Below, piece after piece: positions 35,603-43,613 of a stretch of DNA of 43,613 nucleotides. Origin of the DNA: Bacteroidales bacterium (GTDB taxonomy: Bacteria > Bacteroidota > Bacteroidia > Bacteroidales > UBA932). Location: assembly GCA_017501525.1 (NCBI GenBank), contig JAFVWT010000011.1:195037-238649 (forward strand), given 5' to 3'. The position numbers were made by a program, and so were the translations under genes. Numbering within the stretch: the stretch's first letter is position 1; each line of letters opens with the position of its first letter. The notes under the pieces were generated by a model that was not told the origin of the DNA, searched no databases, and saw only the letters and a program-made list of their open reading frames with translations.

Positions 35603-36907
35603 ATGAGAAAAACTAAAAAGGCACCAATGTGGTGGATTCCAACATTATATTTGGCAGAAGGGTTGCCCTATATTGCTGTGAATACTTTATCTACAATTCT
35701 TTACAAAAACATGGGTATGTCTAATGAAGATCTAGCATTTTATACAGGTTGGTTATATCTTCCCTGGGTTATCAAACCTTTCTGGAGCCCTTTTGTGGAT
35801 ATTTTGAAGACGAAAAGGTGGTGGACAATTTATACTCAACTTCTGATTGGAATATCCTTTGCGGCACTTGCATTCGTGTTGCCGTTGAGCAATTACCTTA
35901 TTCTTTCCCTGGTAATTTTCTGGGTAATCGGATTCCTTTCTGCTACCCACGATATTGCCGCTGACGGTTTTTATATGCTTGCGTTGGACAGTAGCGACCA
36001 ATCTTTGTATGTCGGCATCAGAAGTGCATTCTATCGTCTTGCAACAATTCTTGGGCAAGGAGGGATAGTTATTGCTGCAGGTTATCTGGAACTCTCCACC
36101 GGTAATATCCCTTTGGCTTGGGCGATAACTTTTGCAATGTTGTCGGTTTTGTTCATCGCTGTAACATTTTATCACATAAATGTCTTGCCCAAACCCGAGA
36201 GTGATTGTTCAAGTGTCGGAAATGTAAAAAAAGTGGATGTCCTGAAGGAATTTTTCGGAACATTCCGCTCATTTTTTAAAAAGAAGGGAGTATGGATTGC
36301 GGTGCTATTTATCTTGCTGTATCGTTTCCCTGAGGCCCAACTTGTGAAGATGATAAACCCTTTCTTCCTCGATTCAGTAAGTGAAGGGGGATTGGGGATG
36401 AGTACGAGTGAGGTTGGGCTTGTCTATGGAACAATCGGTATTATAGGACTGACATTAGGAGGAATCTTAGGGGGGTATATTGTCTCAAGGATAGGTCTGA
36501 AGCGCTCTTTGTGGCCTATGGCTCTTTCTATTACCCTTCCTTGTGCAGTTTTTTGTTGGATGAGTATATCCCAACCCGATCCAGGCACTCTATTGGATAT
36601 GATTCTGATTAATTTGGCAGTCTTTATTGAACAATTCGGCTATGGGGTTGGATTTACTTCGTTTATGCTCTATATGATGTATTTTTCTGAGGGGCCAAGC
36701 CAAACTTCTCATTATGCAATTTGTACCGCTTTTATGGCATTGGGAATGATGATTCCGGGAATGTTTGCAGGGTGGATTCAGCAGATGCTCGGCTATGTCA
36801 ATTTCTTCTGGTGGATAATGCTGTGCTGTATTGTTACATTGGGTGTTACTGCAATGATAAAGGTTGACCCTTCGTTTGGTGTTAAAAAGCAAAGTGAACT
36901 TCCATAA
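35603..36907 (+). CDS. ampG: AmpG-type muropeptide permease (MFS)
   Basis: 434 residues with about 12 membrane segments. The start (TLYLAEGLPYIAVNTLSTILYKNMG), GWLYLPWVIKPFWSPFVD and the conserved ATHDIAADGFYMLAL with a later YRLATILGQGG are typical of the AmpG/PAT branch of the major facilitator superfamily. AmpG carries GlcNAc-anhydro-MurNAc and its peptides from periplasm to cytoplasm for wall recycling. It lies 47 nt after the GT2-DUF4922-SpoIID gene, probably in one transcript. Family assignment is firm; the exact substrate here is inferred. Confidence 0.88.
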   Translation: MRKTKKAPMWWIPTLYLAEGLPYIAVNTLSTILYKNMGMSNEDLAFYTGWLYLPWVIKPFWSPFVDILKTKRWWTIYTQLLIGISFAALAFVLPLSNYLILSLVIFWVIGFLSATHDIAADGFYMLALDSSDQSLYVGIRSAFYRLATILGQGGIVIAAGYLELSTGNIPLAWAITFAMLSVLFIAVTFYHINVLPKPESDCSSVGNVKKVDVLKEFFGTFRSFFKKKGVWIAVLFILLYRFPEAQLVKMINPFFLDSVSEGGLGMSTSEVGLVYGTIGIIGLTLGGILGGYIVSRIGLKRSLWPMALSITLPCAVFCWMSISQPDPGTLLDMILINLAVFIEQFGYGVGFTSFMLYMMYFSEGPSQTSHYAICTAFMALGMMIPGMFAGWIQQMLGYVNFFWWIMLCCIVTLGVTAMIKVDPSFGVKKQSELP

Positions 36908-36913
36908 AAAATG

Positions 36914-36921
36914 TATCTTTG
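36914..36921 (+). promoter_or_regulatory. -7 box of the pepT-alaX promoter
   Basis: TATCTTTG followed by C matches TAnnTTTG exactly, 63 nt before the pepT ATG. No -33 TTTG at the usual distance. It suggests pepT can be transcribed separately from ampG. Confidence 0.45.
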
Positions 36922-36984
36922 CAAGAAGATGTTTATAAAACTCCAAAAATGATTCAAGACAATAATTTCTAAATAAATACAATT

Positions 36985-38208
36985 ATGGAAAAAATTCTCG
37001 ACAGATTTTTAAGGTATGTGGCAATAGATACAATGTCAGATCCTGACTCACCTACTCAGCCAAGTACTAACAAACAATACAATCTGCTTACTCTCCTTTG
37101 TGAAGAACTTCGTCAGATGGGTGTAGAAGATGTTACTGTAGACAAGTATGGTTACCTGATGGCAACTATTCCTTCCAATATTGATAAGGATGTCCCCGCT
37201 GTAGGATTTATTGCACATGTGGATTCTTCTCCTGATGCCAGTGGAACTGATATCAAACCTCAAATATTTGAAAATTATGATGGTGGAGATATTGTTATAA
37301 ACAAGGATAAAGGAATGAAACTTTCACCTTCCGAATTCCCCGAACTTCGTAAATATATAGGGCAGACCATTGTTACCACTGATGGAACTACTTTGCTTGG
37401 GGCAGATGATAAGGCTGGAGTAGCCGAGATTATGTGTGCTGCAGAGTATATTATGACTCATCCTGAATTCAAGCATGGAGAGATAAAGATTGGATTTACT
37501 CCTGATGAAGAAATTGGACGTGGTGTCGATTATTTTGATGTGGAAAAATTTGGAGCAAAATATGCTTACACCATGGATGGTGGTCAGATTGGAGAACTAG
37601 AATATGAAAACTTTAATGCGGCAGGAGCAAAAATATCTATTCAGGGACGCAATATTCACCCTGGTTATGCAAAAGACAAAATGCTCAATGCGATTCTTCT
37701 TGCCAGTGAACTTAACGATATGTTGCCTGTATGGCAAAGACCTGAACACACTCAAGGCTATGAGGGATTCTTCCATATTGTGAAGTTCTCGGGAGTGGTA
37801 GAGGAGGCTACAATCCAGTATATAATCAGAGATCACGATTCTGAACTCTTCGAACAGAAGAAAAAACTTCTTCAGCAGTGTGTGGACTTTATGAATGCTA
37901 AATATGGGGAAGGTATTTTCACTCTTGAGATGAAAGACCAATATTACAATATGCGAAAAGAGGTTGAGCCTCATTATCATATTGTCGAGACAGCCGTTAA
38001 AGCAATGGAGATGGCAGGAATAGAGGTGGATATTCGTCCAATTCGAGGTGGTACAGATGGAGCTCGTCTTTCATTTATGGGACTTCCTTGCCCCAATATC
38101 TTTGCAGGAGGACATAATTTCCATGGAAAATTTGAGTATGTTCCCGTTCAAAGTATGGAGAAAGCAACAGAAGTAATTCTTAATATATTGAAAATATACG
38201 CAGAGTAA
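36985..38208 (+). CDS. pepT: Peptidase T (tripeptide aminopeptidase)
   Basis: 407 residues, family length. M20 metallopeptidase motifs are in place: HVD (His78, Asp80), GADDKAG with Asp141 as bridging ligand, TPDEEIGRG with the catalytic Glu, YTMDGG, and AGGHNFHGKFE near the C-terminus. It removes N-terminal residues from tripeptides in the cytoplasm. Its stop overlaps the alaX start (TAATG). Beside AmpG and an OPT transporter it could finish the breakdown of imported peptides (inference). Confidence 0.97.
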   Translation: MEKILDRFLRYVAIDTMSDPDSPTQPSTNKQYNLLTLLCEELRQMGVEDVTVDKYGYLMATIPSNIDKDVPAVGFIAHVDSSPDASGTDIKPQIFENYDGGDIVINKDKGMKLSPSEFPELRKYIGQTIVTTDGTTLLGADDKAGVAEIMCAAEYIMTHPEFKHGEIKIGFTPDEEIGRGVDYFDVEKFGAKYAYTMDGGQIGELEYENFNAAGAKISIQGRNIHPGYAKDKMLNAILLASELNDMLPVWQRPEHTQGYEGFFHIVKFSGVVEEATIQYIIRDHDSELFEQKKKLLQQCVDFMNAKYGEGIFTLEMKDQYYNMRKEVEPHYHIVETAVKAMEMAGIEVDIRPIRGGTDGARLSFMGLPCPNIFAGGHNFHGKFEYVPVQSMEKATEVILNILKIYAE

Positions 38209-38669
38209 TGACAGAGCAGCCACAACTCAACGAACACAATAAGCAGGAGTACCCTCCGATGCACACTGCCGAGCACATTCTCAATCAGACCATGGTGCGT
38301 CTTTTCGGTTGCCCCCGTTCCAAGAATACCCACATTGAGAGGAAGAAGAGCAAATGCGATTATTTTCTTGATAATCCACCTACATCTGAGCAGGTTGAAG
38401 AAATTCAGGCACAGGTCAATAGGATTATCTCTTCGGCACTTGACGTTACCGTCTCATATATTCCTATTTCCGAAGCCCAGGGGATTGTTGATTTAAGCAA
38501 ACTTCCTGAAAATGTGTCGGATACATTGAGGATAGTGAGGATAGGTGATTATGATACATGTGCATGTATAGGGGCTCATGTAGAAAACACCTCTGAAATA
38601 GGGGAGTTTAAGATACTTAGCCATGATTTCGCTGACGGTCGTTGGAGAGTGCGTTGGAAGGTTTTATAA
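38208..38669 (+). CDS. AlaX-type alanyl-tRNA editing protein (free-standing SAD domain)
   Basis: 153 residues. The zinc-binding motif HTAEH is near the N-terminus and CACIGAH near the C-terminus (H-x3-H ... C-x3-H), as in the editing domain of alanyl- and threonyl-tRNA synthetases. Such proteins hydrolyse wrongly charged Ser- or Gly-tRNA(Ala). The start codon shares its first base with the pepT stop (TAATG at 38206-38210), so translation is coupled to pepT. The substrate cannot be told from sequence alone. Confidence 0.85.
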   Translation: MTEQPQLNEHNKQEYPPMHTAEHILNQTMVRLFGCPRSKNTHIERKKSKCDYFLDNPPTSEQVEEIQAQVNRIISSALDVTVSYIPISEAQGIVDLSKLPENVSDTLRIVRIGDYDTCACIGAHVENTSEIGEFKILSHDFADGRWRVRWKVL

Positions 38670-38674
38670 TAAAC

Positions 38675-38708
38675 GGGGAGTGACTAATTTACATTTTGGT
38701 CACTCCCC
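38675..38708. terminator. Stem-loop between convergent alaX and namZ-like genes
   Basis: GGGGAGTGAC (38675-38684) and GTCACTCCCC (38699-38708) form a perfect 10-bp stem with a 14-nt loop. It sits 6 nt after the alaX stop and 25 nt beyond the end of the convergent gene. No long T-run on either side, but the position and strength fit a two-way terminator. Confidence 0.75.
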
Positions 38709-38732
38709 CCCTATTTGGATTATTTGCTCCCA

Positions 38733-40016
38733 TTATCTGTAAAAGTGGTATTTGGCTGAAACCTTTCTGAAGGTATCAGCATCAAATCTCCATTCTTCCT
38801 TGATGTCGTCAAACCGATAGCTTTTCCCGAAGGATTTCCTTATTGTTGAGTTTCCGACCACCTTGTCAAACATCTCAAGTCTTGATTTGTCCGCTTTGCC
38901 AAAAGGATTGAATTCATCCACCATTGTATGCAGTACCTGTAGAGCGTAGAATTGTACTTCTGTCAGGCGTGCGGTTGCGAAATCTGTGATATAAATCTGT
39001 ACACCACCAATCTCTTTCCCTTTATAAGAACCATAAAAAGGGTTTGCATAGATGGGCCTGAAAAGCAGCCCTTCAAGAGATAGGGAATTCATTCTCTGTG
39101 CAAATTTGTCGGCATCAACTCCGGGAAGAGCAATCATCTGGAAAGGTAGTGTGTAACCTATCCCAATGGAGACGGTTCCGAGTTCTCCCAAAATACCTGT
39201 AGCAGGATAAAGGTAGGCGGCTTCAGGAGTAGGTATATGTGGAGAAGTGGGGACCCATTCCAGCCCTGTATCTTTCCAGTTCATATCCCTTTTCCATCCC
39301 TCCATTTTGACAACCTTCAAATTGCATTTGACTGTGCTGTCTTTACCATCTTTTCCTTTTACCTTCAGAAGCCCTTCTTCATTTATAAGGGTCGCCAACT
39401 CTCCGCAAGTGAGACCATATATATAAGGTATCTGGAATTGTCCCACAAATGAGATAAACTCATCTTCCACTACGGGACCTTCAACTCTGTTCCCGCCCAA
39501 AGGATTTGGCCTGTCCAGGATTATCATTTCAACTCCTTCAGTAGCCGCTACTTTCATAACATTTCCCATTGTACTTATATATGTGTATGAGCGGCATCCA
39601 ATATCTTGAATGTCGTAGACAATAGCGTCTAAGTCCTTGAGGGCTTCGCTTGAAGGAAGTCTTGATTTTCCGTATAATGAGTAGATTGGAACACCGGTTA
39701 TAGGGTCAATCCCCGCATCAGAGACCTTCTCACCTGCGTGAGCATTGCCTCTGACACCATGTTCCGGTCCGAATAGTGCAACCAATGTAACTCCGGGAGC
39801 ATTGAACAATACATCAATGGTAGAATTGAGGTATCTGTCCACCCCTGTAGGGTTTGTTACAAGGCCGATTCTTTTCCCTTTAAGTAAGGAGAACCCACTT
39901 TCTTCCAATACATCGATTCCGTTTTTCACCGTTTGTGCTTCTGAAGTGCTGCAAGAAAACAATATTGTCAGAAACGATAGTAGAAAAATATAATTTGTCT
40001 TTTTCAAATACTTCAT
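38733..40016 (-). CDS. DUF1343 / NamZ-like exo-beta-N-acetylmuramidase lipoprotein (GH171)
   Basis: 427 residues. A lipoprotein signal ends at LFSC (Cys22). The DUF1343 body begins with GIDVLEESGFSLLKGKRIGLVTNPTG; the likely catalytic Glu is in FGPEHGVRG near residue 84, followed by YDIQDIGCRSYTYISTM near 134 and LDRPNPLGG. The family was defined by Bacillus subtilis NamZ (YbbC), which removes MurNAc from the non-reducing ends of peptidoglycan chains; I apply this by homology. Here it is membrane-anchored and lies in an operon with ZIP and OPT transporters, facing the ampG region, which supports a wall-salvage role. Confidence 0.9.
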   Translation of the reverse strand: MKYLKKTNYIFLLSFLTILFSCSTSEAQTVKNGIDVLEESGFSLLKGKRIGLVTNPTGVDRYLNSTIDVLFNAPGVTLVALFGPEHGVRGNAHAGEKVSDAGIDPITGVPIYSLYGKSRLPSSEALKDLDAIVYDIQDIGCRSYTYISTMGNVMKVAATEGVEMIILDRPNPLGGNRVEGPVVEDEFISFVGQFQIPYIYGLTCGELATLINEEGLLKVKGKDGKDSTVKCNLKVVKMEGWKRDMNWKDTGLEWVPTSPHIPTPEAAYLYPATGILGELGTVSIGIGYTLPFQMIALPGVDADKFAQRMNSLSLEGLLFRPIYANPFYGSYKGKEIGGVQIYITDFATARLTEVQFYALQVLHTMVDEFNPFGKADKSRLEMFDKVVGNSTIRKSFGKSYRFDDIKEEWRFDADTFRKVSAKYHFYR

Positions 40017-40031
40017 AATGAAAGGTTTGAT

Positions 40032-40826
40032 TTATAAAATCAGCAGACTTACTGCCATCAGCGCCATTCCGGCTATGACTCCTATAATGGCGGTATGGTG
40101 TTCTCCATATTTTTCTGCAGTCGGCAGAAGTTCATCAAGAGATATATAAGTCATAATCCCGGCAACAATTCCCAACATTATTCCACTCAATGAATTTTCA
40201 AAGAATTGTGATAATAAAAGGTAACCAACCAAGCCACCCACCGGCTCTGCGAGACCGGAAAGGAAAGCATTTCCTATGGCTTTCCCCTTCTTCTGAGTTG
40301 CGTAGTAAATGGGAATTGCCACCATAATTCCTTCAGGAATGTTGTGTATAGCCACAGCCATTGCAATGGATGCTCCCGTTTCAGGATTATCCATCGCGCT
40401 GATGAAAGTAGCCATTCCTTCCGGGAAATTGTGAATAGCTATGACAATGATTGAGAAAACCCCTAATCTCATCAATTTGGAAGATTCTTTATCTTTCTTG
40501 ATGGATGAGTATTCGTGGGGATTCTCCTTTTCAGGAATCAGATTGTCAATAATTGCAATAAGAGCTATACCGCTAAAGAATGAAATTATAGTGTAAAGCA
40601 TCCCTTTCTCTTCTCCATATAACCCGGCTAGAAAGGAATTAGCCTCCGGAAAAAGTTCTGTCAAGGATATAAACAGCATTACTCCGGCAGAAAAACCTAA
40701 CGAGGCAGAGAGAACTTTGCTGCTGAATTTCTTTGTAAAAAGCACTATGACTCCACCGATCCCCGTTGCAGCACCGGCAATGAGAGTCAGAAGTAGAGCT
40801 GTTATGAAATTAGAGTTACTGAGCAT
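40032..40826 (-). CDS. zupT: ZIP-family divalent metal (zinc) importer, ZupT type
   Basis: 264 residues with about eight membrane segments. The two metal-binding family motifs HNFPEGMATF (segment IV) and HNIPEGIMVA (segment V) are intact, as is the GLAEPVGG segment. It imports Zn2+ and possibly other divalent ions. The start overlaps the OPT gene end by 11 nt and namZ follows after 15 nt, so the three are probably one operon. Confidence 0.94.
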   Translation of the reverse strand: MLSNSNFITALLLTLIAGAATGIGGVIVLFTKKFSSKVLSASLGFSAGVMLFISLTELFPEANSFLAGLYGEEKGMLYTIISFFSGIALIAIIDNLIPEKENPHEYSSIKKDKESSKLMRLGVFSIIVIAIHNFPEGMATFISAMDNPETGASIAMAVAIHNIPEGIMVAIPIYYATQKKGKAIGNAFLSGLAEPVGGLVGYLLLSQFFENSLSGIMLGIVAGIMTYISLDELLPTAEKYGEHHTAIIGVIAGMALMAVSLLIL

Positions 40827-42819
40827 TTGCTTTATTTTTTCTTAAAATATCCCATATCATATATCCGATAATCAGAATATATGCACCAAGGGCAATCCAG
40901 ATTGCAGGTGTAGAACTTTGCCACTCTTTGTTGATCAGTTCGACTCCTGCGTATTTCAATATTGCAGAAACAACCCCCATAAGAGCGCCTCCAGCGATAA
41001 ATCCAGATGCAATAAGAGTACCTTTCTCATTTCTCTCTTCATTTATTTTTTTATCCTTGCTTCTTGAACTTACAAACCAAGCTACAGCACCACCTATAAG
41101 CAGGGGAAGATTGAGTTCGATAGGGATAAACATTCCGAGAGCAAAAGCAAGTGCAGGGATTTTGAACAATGTCAGAATAATTGCGATTATTGCACCAATA
41201 CCATACATTATCCAGGGAGCGTTTCCGCCGAGCATCAAGGGCTCTATCACTGCCGCCATTGCATTGGCTTGAGGAGCTACAAGGGCATCTTCTCCGGTAA
41301 ATCCGTACGCATCATTGAGTACCATCATTACCCCAGCTACGGTTGCAGCTGCTACAAGAGTTCCCAGGAACTTCCATCCTTCTTGTTTTTTAGGAGTTGT
41401 TCCAATCCAATATCCAATCTTCAGGTCAGTGATGAAACCGCCTGCCATTGATAGTGCTGTGCAAACGACTCCACCGATAATCAGTGCAGCAGCCATACCT
41501 GAAGTTCCGTTAAGTCCTGCAGCAACCAGAACGATTGATGATAATATAAGTGTCATTAGGGTCATTCCACTTACAGGATTGGAGCCCACGATTGCAATAG
41601 CATTTGCAGCAACAGTTGTAAATAGGAATGCGATTACAGCGACAACCAGCAGGGCGATAACTGCGTGGCCCAAATTGTCAAGAATACCAAAATAGAAGAA
41701 TGCAAACATTGCAGCCAGTGTGATCAGGACACCGATAGCTATGATCTTCATGGATAGGTCTCTTTGGGTTCTTGCTTTTTGGGTATCTTTATCAGATTTC
41801 TTGCCTCTAAGTTCACTCGCAGCAAGACCAAAAGCAGATTTCATAATACCGGCAGATTTGATAATACCGATGATACCAGCAGTGGCAATACCACCGATAC
41901 CTATGTGGCGGGCATAGTTTGTGAAAATCTGTTCGGGAGTCATATCACCCAGAGGTGTGGTGATTCCTGCATTCATAAGATCCACCACTTGACCTCCAAA
42001 GAAAATATTCAATACCGGAATTATGATGAACCATACAAGGAAACTTCCGCAACATATTATAAAGGAGTATTTCAATCCGATAATGTAACCCAAACCGAGG
42101 ACAGCTGCCCCTGTGTTGAACTTGAACAATAATTTTGCTTTGTCTGCTATTGCCTCTCCAAATGGGAGTACCCGAGATGTGAAAATCTCTGACCACCATC
42201 CGAATGTTGATACGATAAAATCATATAAACCTCCGACAAGACCGCTCAATAGCAATGTTTTTGCACCGGTACCACCAGATTCACCACTGACAATTACTTG
42301 AGTTGTGGCAGTAGCCTCAGGAAATGGATATTTCCCATGTTGGTCAGAAACAAAATATTTTCTGAAAGGTATAAGAAGAAGAATACCGAGGATACCTCCA
42401 ATCAGTGAACTCAAAAATATTTGTGAGAAATTTACAGTCAGTTCGGGATATTTGTCCTGTAAAATATAGAGTGCGGGAAGTGTGAAGATTGCACCGGCAA
42501 CTATTACTCCCGAGCAGGAACCGATAGATTGGATAATTACATTCTCTCCAATAGCATTTTTTCTTTTAAAAGTGCTTGATAAACCTACCGCTATTATAGA
42601 TATAGGAATAGCTGCTTCAAAAACTTGTCCTACTTTAAGTCCAAGAAAGGCTGCGGCAGCAGAGAATATGATTGTCATTATCAATCCGATAGTCACTGAC
42701 CAGACTGTAACTTCAGGGTAACTTTTCTCAGGGGAGAGGATAGGTTGGTATTTCTCACCCGGTTTCAACTCTTTAAATGCGTTTTCAGCTAAGGAAACTT
42801 TTTTCTTCTCTTCGTTCAT
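40816..42819 (-). CDS. OPT-family oligopeptide (or metal-chelate) transporter
   Basis: 667 residues, very hydrophobic, with about 15 membrane segments, the usual size of prokaryotic OPT proteins. Family-like segments include YPEVTVWSVTIGLIMTIIFSAAAAFLGLKVGQVFEAAIPISI near the N-terminus (read in parts: SAAAAFLGLKVGQ, AAIPISI), GKYPFPEATA, and GSNPVSGMTLMTL in the second half. OPT proteins import short peptides or metal-chelates by proton coupling. It heads the operon with zupT and the namZ-like gene under a perfect -7 box. Peptide against metal-chelate cannot be settled; the ZIP partner leaves both open. Confidence 0.9.
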   Translation of the reverse strand: MNEEKKKVSLAENAFKELKPGEKYQPILSPEKSYPEVTVWSVTIGLIMTIIFSAAAAFLGLKVGQVFEAAIPISIIAVGLSSTFKRKNAIGENVIIQSIGSCSGVIVAGAIFTLPALYILQDKYPELTVNFSQIFLSSLIGGILGILLLIPFRKYFVSDQHGKYPFPEATATTQVIVSGESGGTGAKTLLLSGLVGGLYDFIVSTFGWWSEIFTSRVLPFGEAIADKAKLLFKFNTGAAVLGLGYIIGLKYSFIICCGSFLVWFIIIPVLNIFFGGQVVDLMNAGITTPLGDMTPEQIFTNYARHIGIGGIATAGIIGIIKSAGIMKSAFGLAASELRGKKSDKDTQKARTQRDLSMKIIAIGVLITLAAMFAFFYFGILDNLGHAVIALLVVAVIAFLFTTVAANAIAIVGSNPVSGMTLMTLILSSIVLVAAGLNGTSGMAAALIIGGVVCTALSMAGGFITDLKIGYWIGTTPKKQEGWKFLGTLVAAATVAGVMMVLNDAYGFTGEDALVAPQANAMAAVIEPLMLGGNAPWIMYGIGAIIAIILTLFKIPALAFALGMFIPIELNLPLLIGGAVAWFVSSRSKDKKINEERNEKGTLIASGFIAGGALMGVVSAILKYAGVELINKEWQSSTPAIWIALGAYILIIGYMIWDILRKNKANAQ

Positions 42820-42882
42820 AATATATATAGGTTTAATTTTATGGTATCTTATTTAAGTTGTAGCTTTACAATTCTCTTCTTA

Positions 42883-42890
42883 CAAAAGTA
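42883..42890 (-). promoter_or_regulatory. -7 box of the OPT-zupT-namZ operon
   Basis: On the minus strand TACTTTTG matches TAnnTTTG exactly, 63 nt before the OPT ATG. The -33 region is A/T-rich without a clean TTTG. Confidence 0.5.
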
Positions 42891-43267
42891 GGATTAAATT
42901 TTCATCATTTGAATGATTATCGCTATAAAAATGTAAAAAGGTGCTGATTATTTATTAAGGATTGTTCTATAAACTCTGCATTTTAAGCGTTAATGCATCG
43001 TTACTCTTTTTGCGTCCTTTATGTTTTTTCTCGGAGAAAATTCCATAAATCATCGCAAAGCCTTTATAGAACTTCCTTGAAAATGGAAACAGAGTTTGTG
43101 ACCGTTGCTTATATCTCAGTAACATCTAATGAAGATGTGTTTTTATGGTGGGTGAAAATTTATAAAAAAACACAAAAAATAGTAACATTGTAATCACTTG
43201 ATTCTCAGCGATGTGAATTTTTTAGAAAAAATTTTTTTATTTTTTTTGGAAAAAAAGTGCAGAAAAA
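42891..43267. other. Gene-free A/T-rich spacer
   Basis: No convincing gene, tRNA or 16S rRNA. A plus-strand frame at 42993-43193 (66 codons) has no recognisable family. The last 60 nt are rich in T and A runs (43217-43256), which could act as an UP-like element for the rRNA promoter. A 9-nt direct repeat AAAAAGTGC occurs at 43252-43260 and 43281-43289. Confidence 0.6.
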
Positions 43268-43298
43268 TTTGGAGAGAAATAAAAAGTGCGTATATTTG
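43268..43298 (+). promoter_or_regulatory. Strong rRNA-type promoter directly upstream of 23S rRNA
   Basis: TTTG (43268-43271), a 19-nt spacer and TATATTTG (43291-43298) match the Bacteroidota consensus exactly, behind a long A/T tract. Transcription should start near 43304. The next gene downstream is 23S rRNA, with no protein gene between. Confidence 0.8.
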
Positions 43299-43444
43299 CA
43301 GCCCGTTTGAGAAAAAACGGAACGTTCATTGAAATACTGAGAGAGATAACGAGGTAAAGTTTAAGAGATAGTCTGTATAAGAAAAAATTTTTTTAGAGGG
43401 ACTACAATTTACGAAATTAAACGAGACGAATAAGAATTCATATC
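43299..43444 (+). other. 23S rRNA leader with boxA-like antitermination element
   Basis: About 140 nt of leader. GTTCATTGAAAT (43324-43335) resembles the boxA-type element that precedes 23S rRNA in Bacteroidales spacers. The rest is purine-rich, as is usual before 23S. It contains no tRNA-Ile or tRNA-Ala gene. Confidence 0.5.
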
Positions 43445-43613
43445 GAGAGAAGTTACAAGGGCGAACGGAGGATGCCTTGGCTTCTGGCGGCGAGGAAGGA
43501 CGTGGTAAGCTGCGAAAAGGTGCGGGGATCTGCAAACAGGACTTGATCCGCACATATCCGAATGGGGCAACCCGCGTGAATGAAGTTCACGCACTCTTAG
43601 GAGGGCCAACGCA
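43445..43613 (+). rRNA. 23S ribosomal RNA, 5' part (cut by window edge)
   Basis: Conserved 5' 23S segments are clear: CGGAGGATGCCTTGG (43466-43480), GGCGAGGAAGGACGTGGTAA, CTGCGAAAAGG, and CCGAATGGGGCAACCC (43558-43573). Aligning GGATGCC (43470-43476) with E. coli positions 26-32 puts the mature 5' end near 43445, give or take a few nt. The rest of the gene lies beyond the right edge. Confidence 0.95.

Noticed and set aside
43026-43040. TTTTCTC-G-GAGAAAA palindrome
   Set aside because: A 1-nt centre is too tight for an RNA hairpin, it has no T-run or nearby gene end, and it is mostly A/T.
42993-43193. 66-codon plus-strand reading frame in the spacer
   Set aside because: No recognisable family, biased residues and no promoter; probably chance in an A/T-rich spacer.
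43326-43609. Minus-strand reading frames over the right end
   Set aside because: They lie antisense to the 23S leader and 23S rRNA, which explains the sequence fully.
1-43613. Mobile elements, CRISPR arrays, tRNA genes
   Set aside because: No transposase or integrase, no regularly spaced repeats and no tRNA cloverleaf recognised on either strand by reading.

Overview
The window comes from a member of the Bacteroidota, most likely the order Bacteroidales. The evidence is the abundance of lipoproteins with acidic residues just after the lipid-bearing cysteine, DUF4988/DUF4465, BACON and PKD-like surface domains, the single-chain glycine dehydrogenase, a CBM20-type MalQ, the purH-mreBCD-mrdA-rodA gene order, and promoters of the Bacteroidota sigma type (TTTG, about 19-23 nt, TAnnTTTG) in place of -35/-10 boxes. 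I do not name a genus. Almost all of the sequence is coding. I see no insertion sequence, phage, CRISPR array or tRNA gene.

Layout. (1) 1-3792, minus strand: a vitamin B12-controlled surface unit. A promoter and a clear cobalamin riboswitch precede two outer-membrane-type lipoproteins; the second runs off the left edge. (2) 3813-11534, minus: gcvP followed closely by a three-gene secreted set (BACON lipoprotein, M6 metalloprotease, unknown lipoprotein) ending in a strong intrinsic terminator. (3) 11517-18741, minus: purH followed by the rod-shape elongasome genes mreB, mreC, mreD, mrdA (PBP2) and rodA. (4) 18815-23839: ispD on plus, convergent with prmC, ddl and a class A penicillin-binding protein on minus. 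(5) 23875-31891: topA on plus, overlapping tail to tail with a secreted serine hydrolase; radA and malQ on minus. (6) 32092-42890: a probable cell-wall salvage region. A large three-part fusion (GT2 glycosyltransferase, GalT/HIT-like DUF4922, SpoIID/LytB) is followed by an AmpG-type muropeptide permease, peptidase T and an AlaX-type editing protein; facing them is an operon of an OPT peptide transporter, a ZIP metal transporter and a DUF1343/NamZ-type exo-muramidase lipoprotein. (7) 43268-43613, plus: a strong rRNA-type promoter and leader directly before the 5' end of a 23S rRNA gene, with no 16S or tRNA gene upstream.

How the genes work together: much of the window serves the cell envelope. 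MreBCD, PBP2, RodA, PBP1A and Ddl build the wall. NamZ, AmpG, PepT, the OPT transporter and possibly the SpoIID fusion could take apart and recover its pieces. The two most interesting points are the cytoplasmic-looking GT2-GalT/HIT-SpoIID fusion beside ampG, whose reaction I cannot name, and the apparently free-standing 23S rRNA transcription unit.
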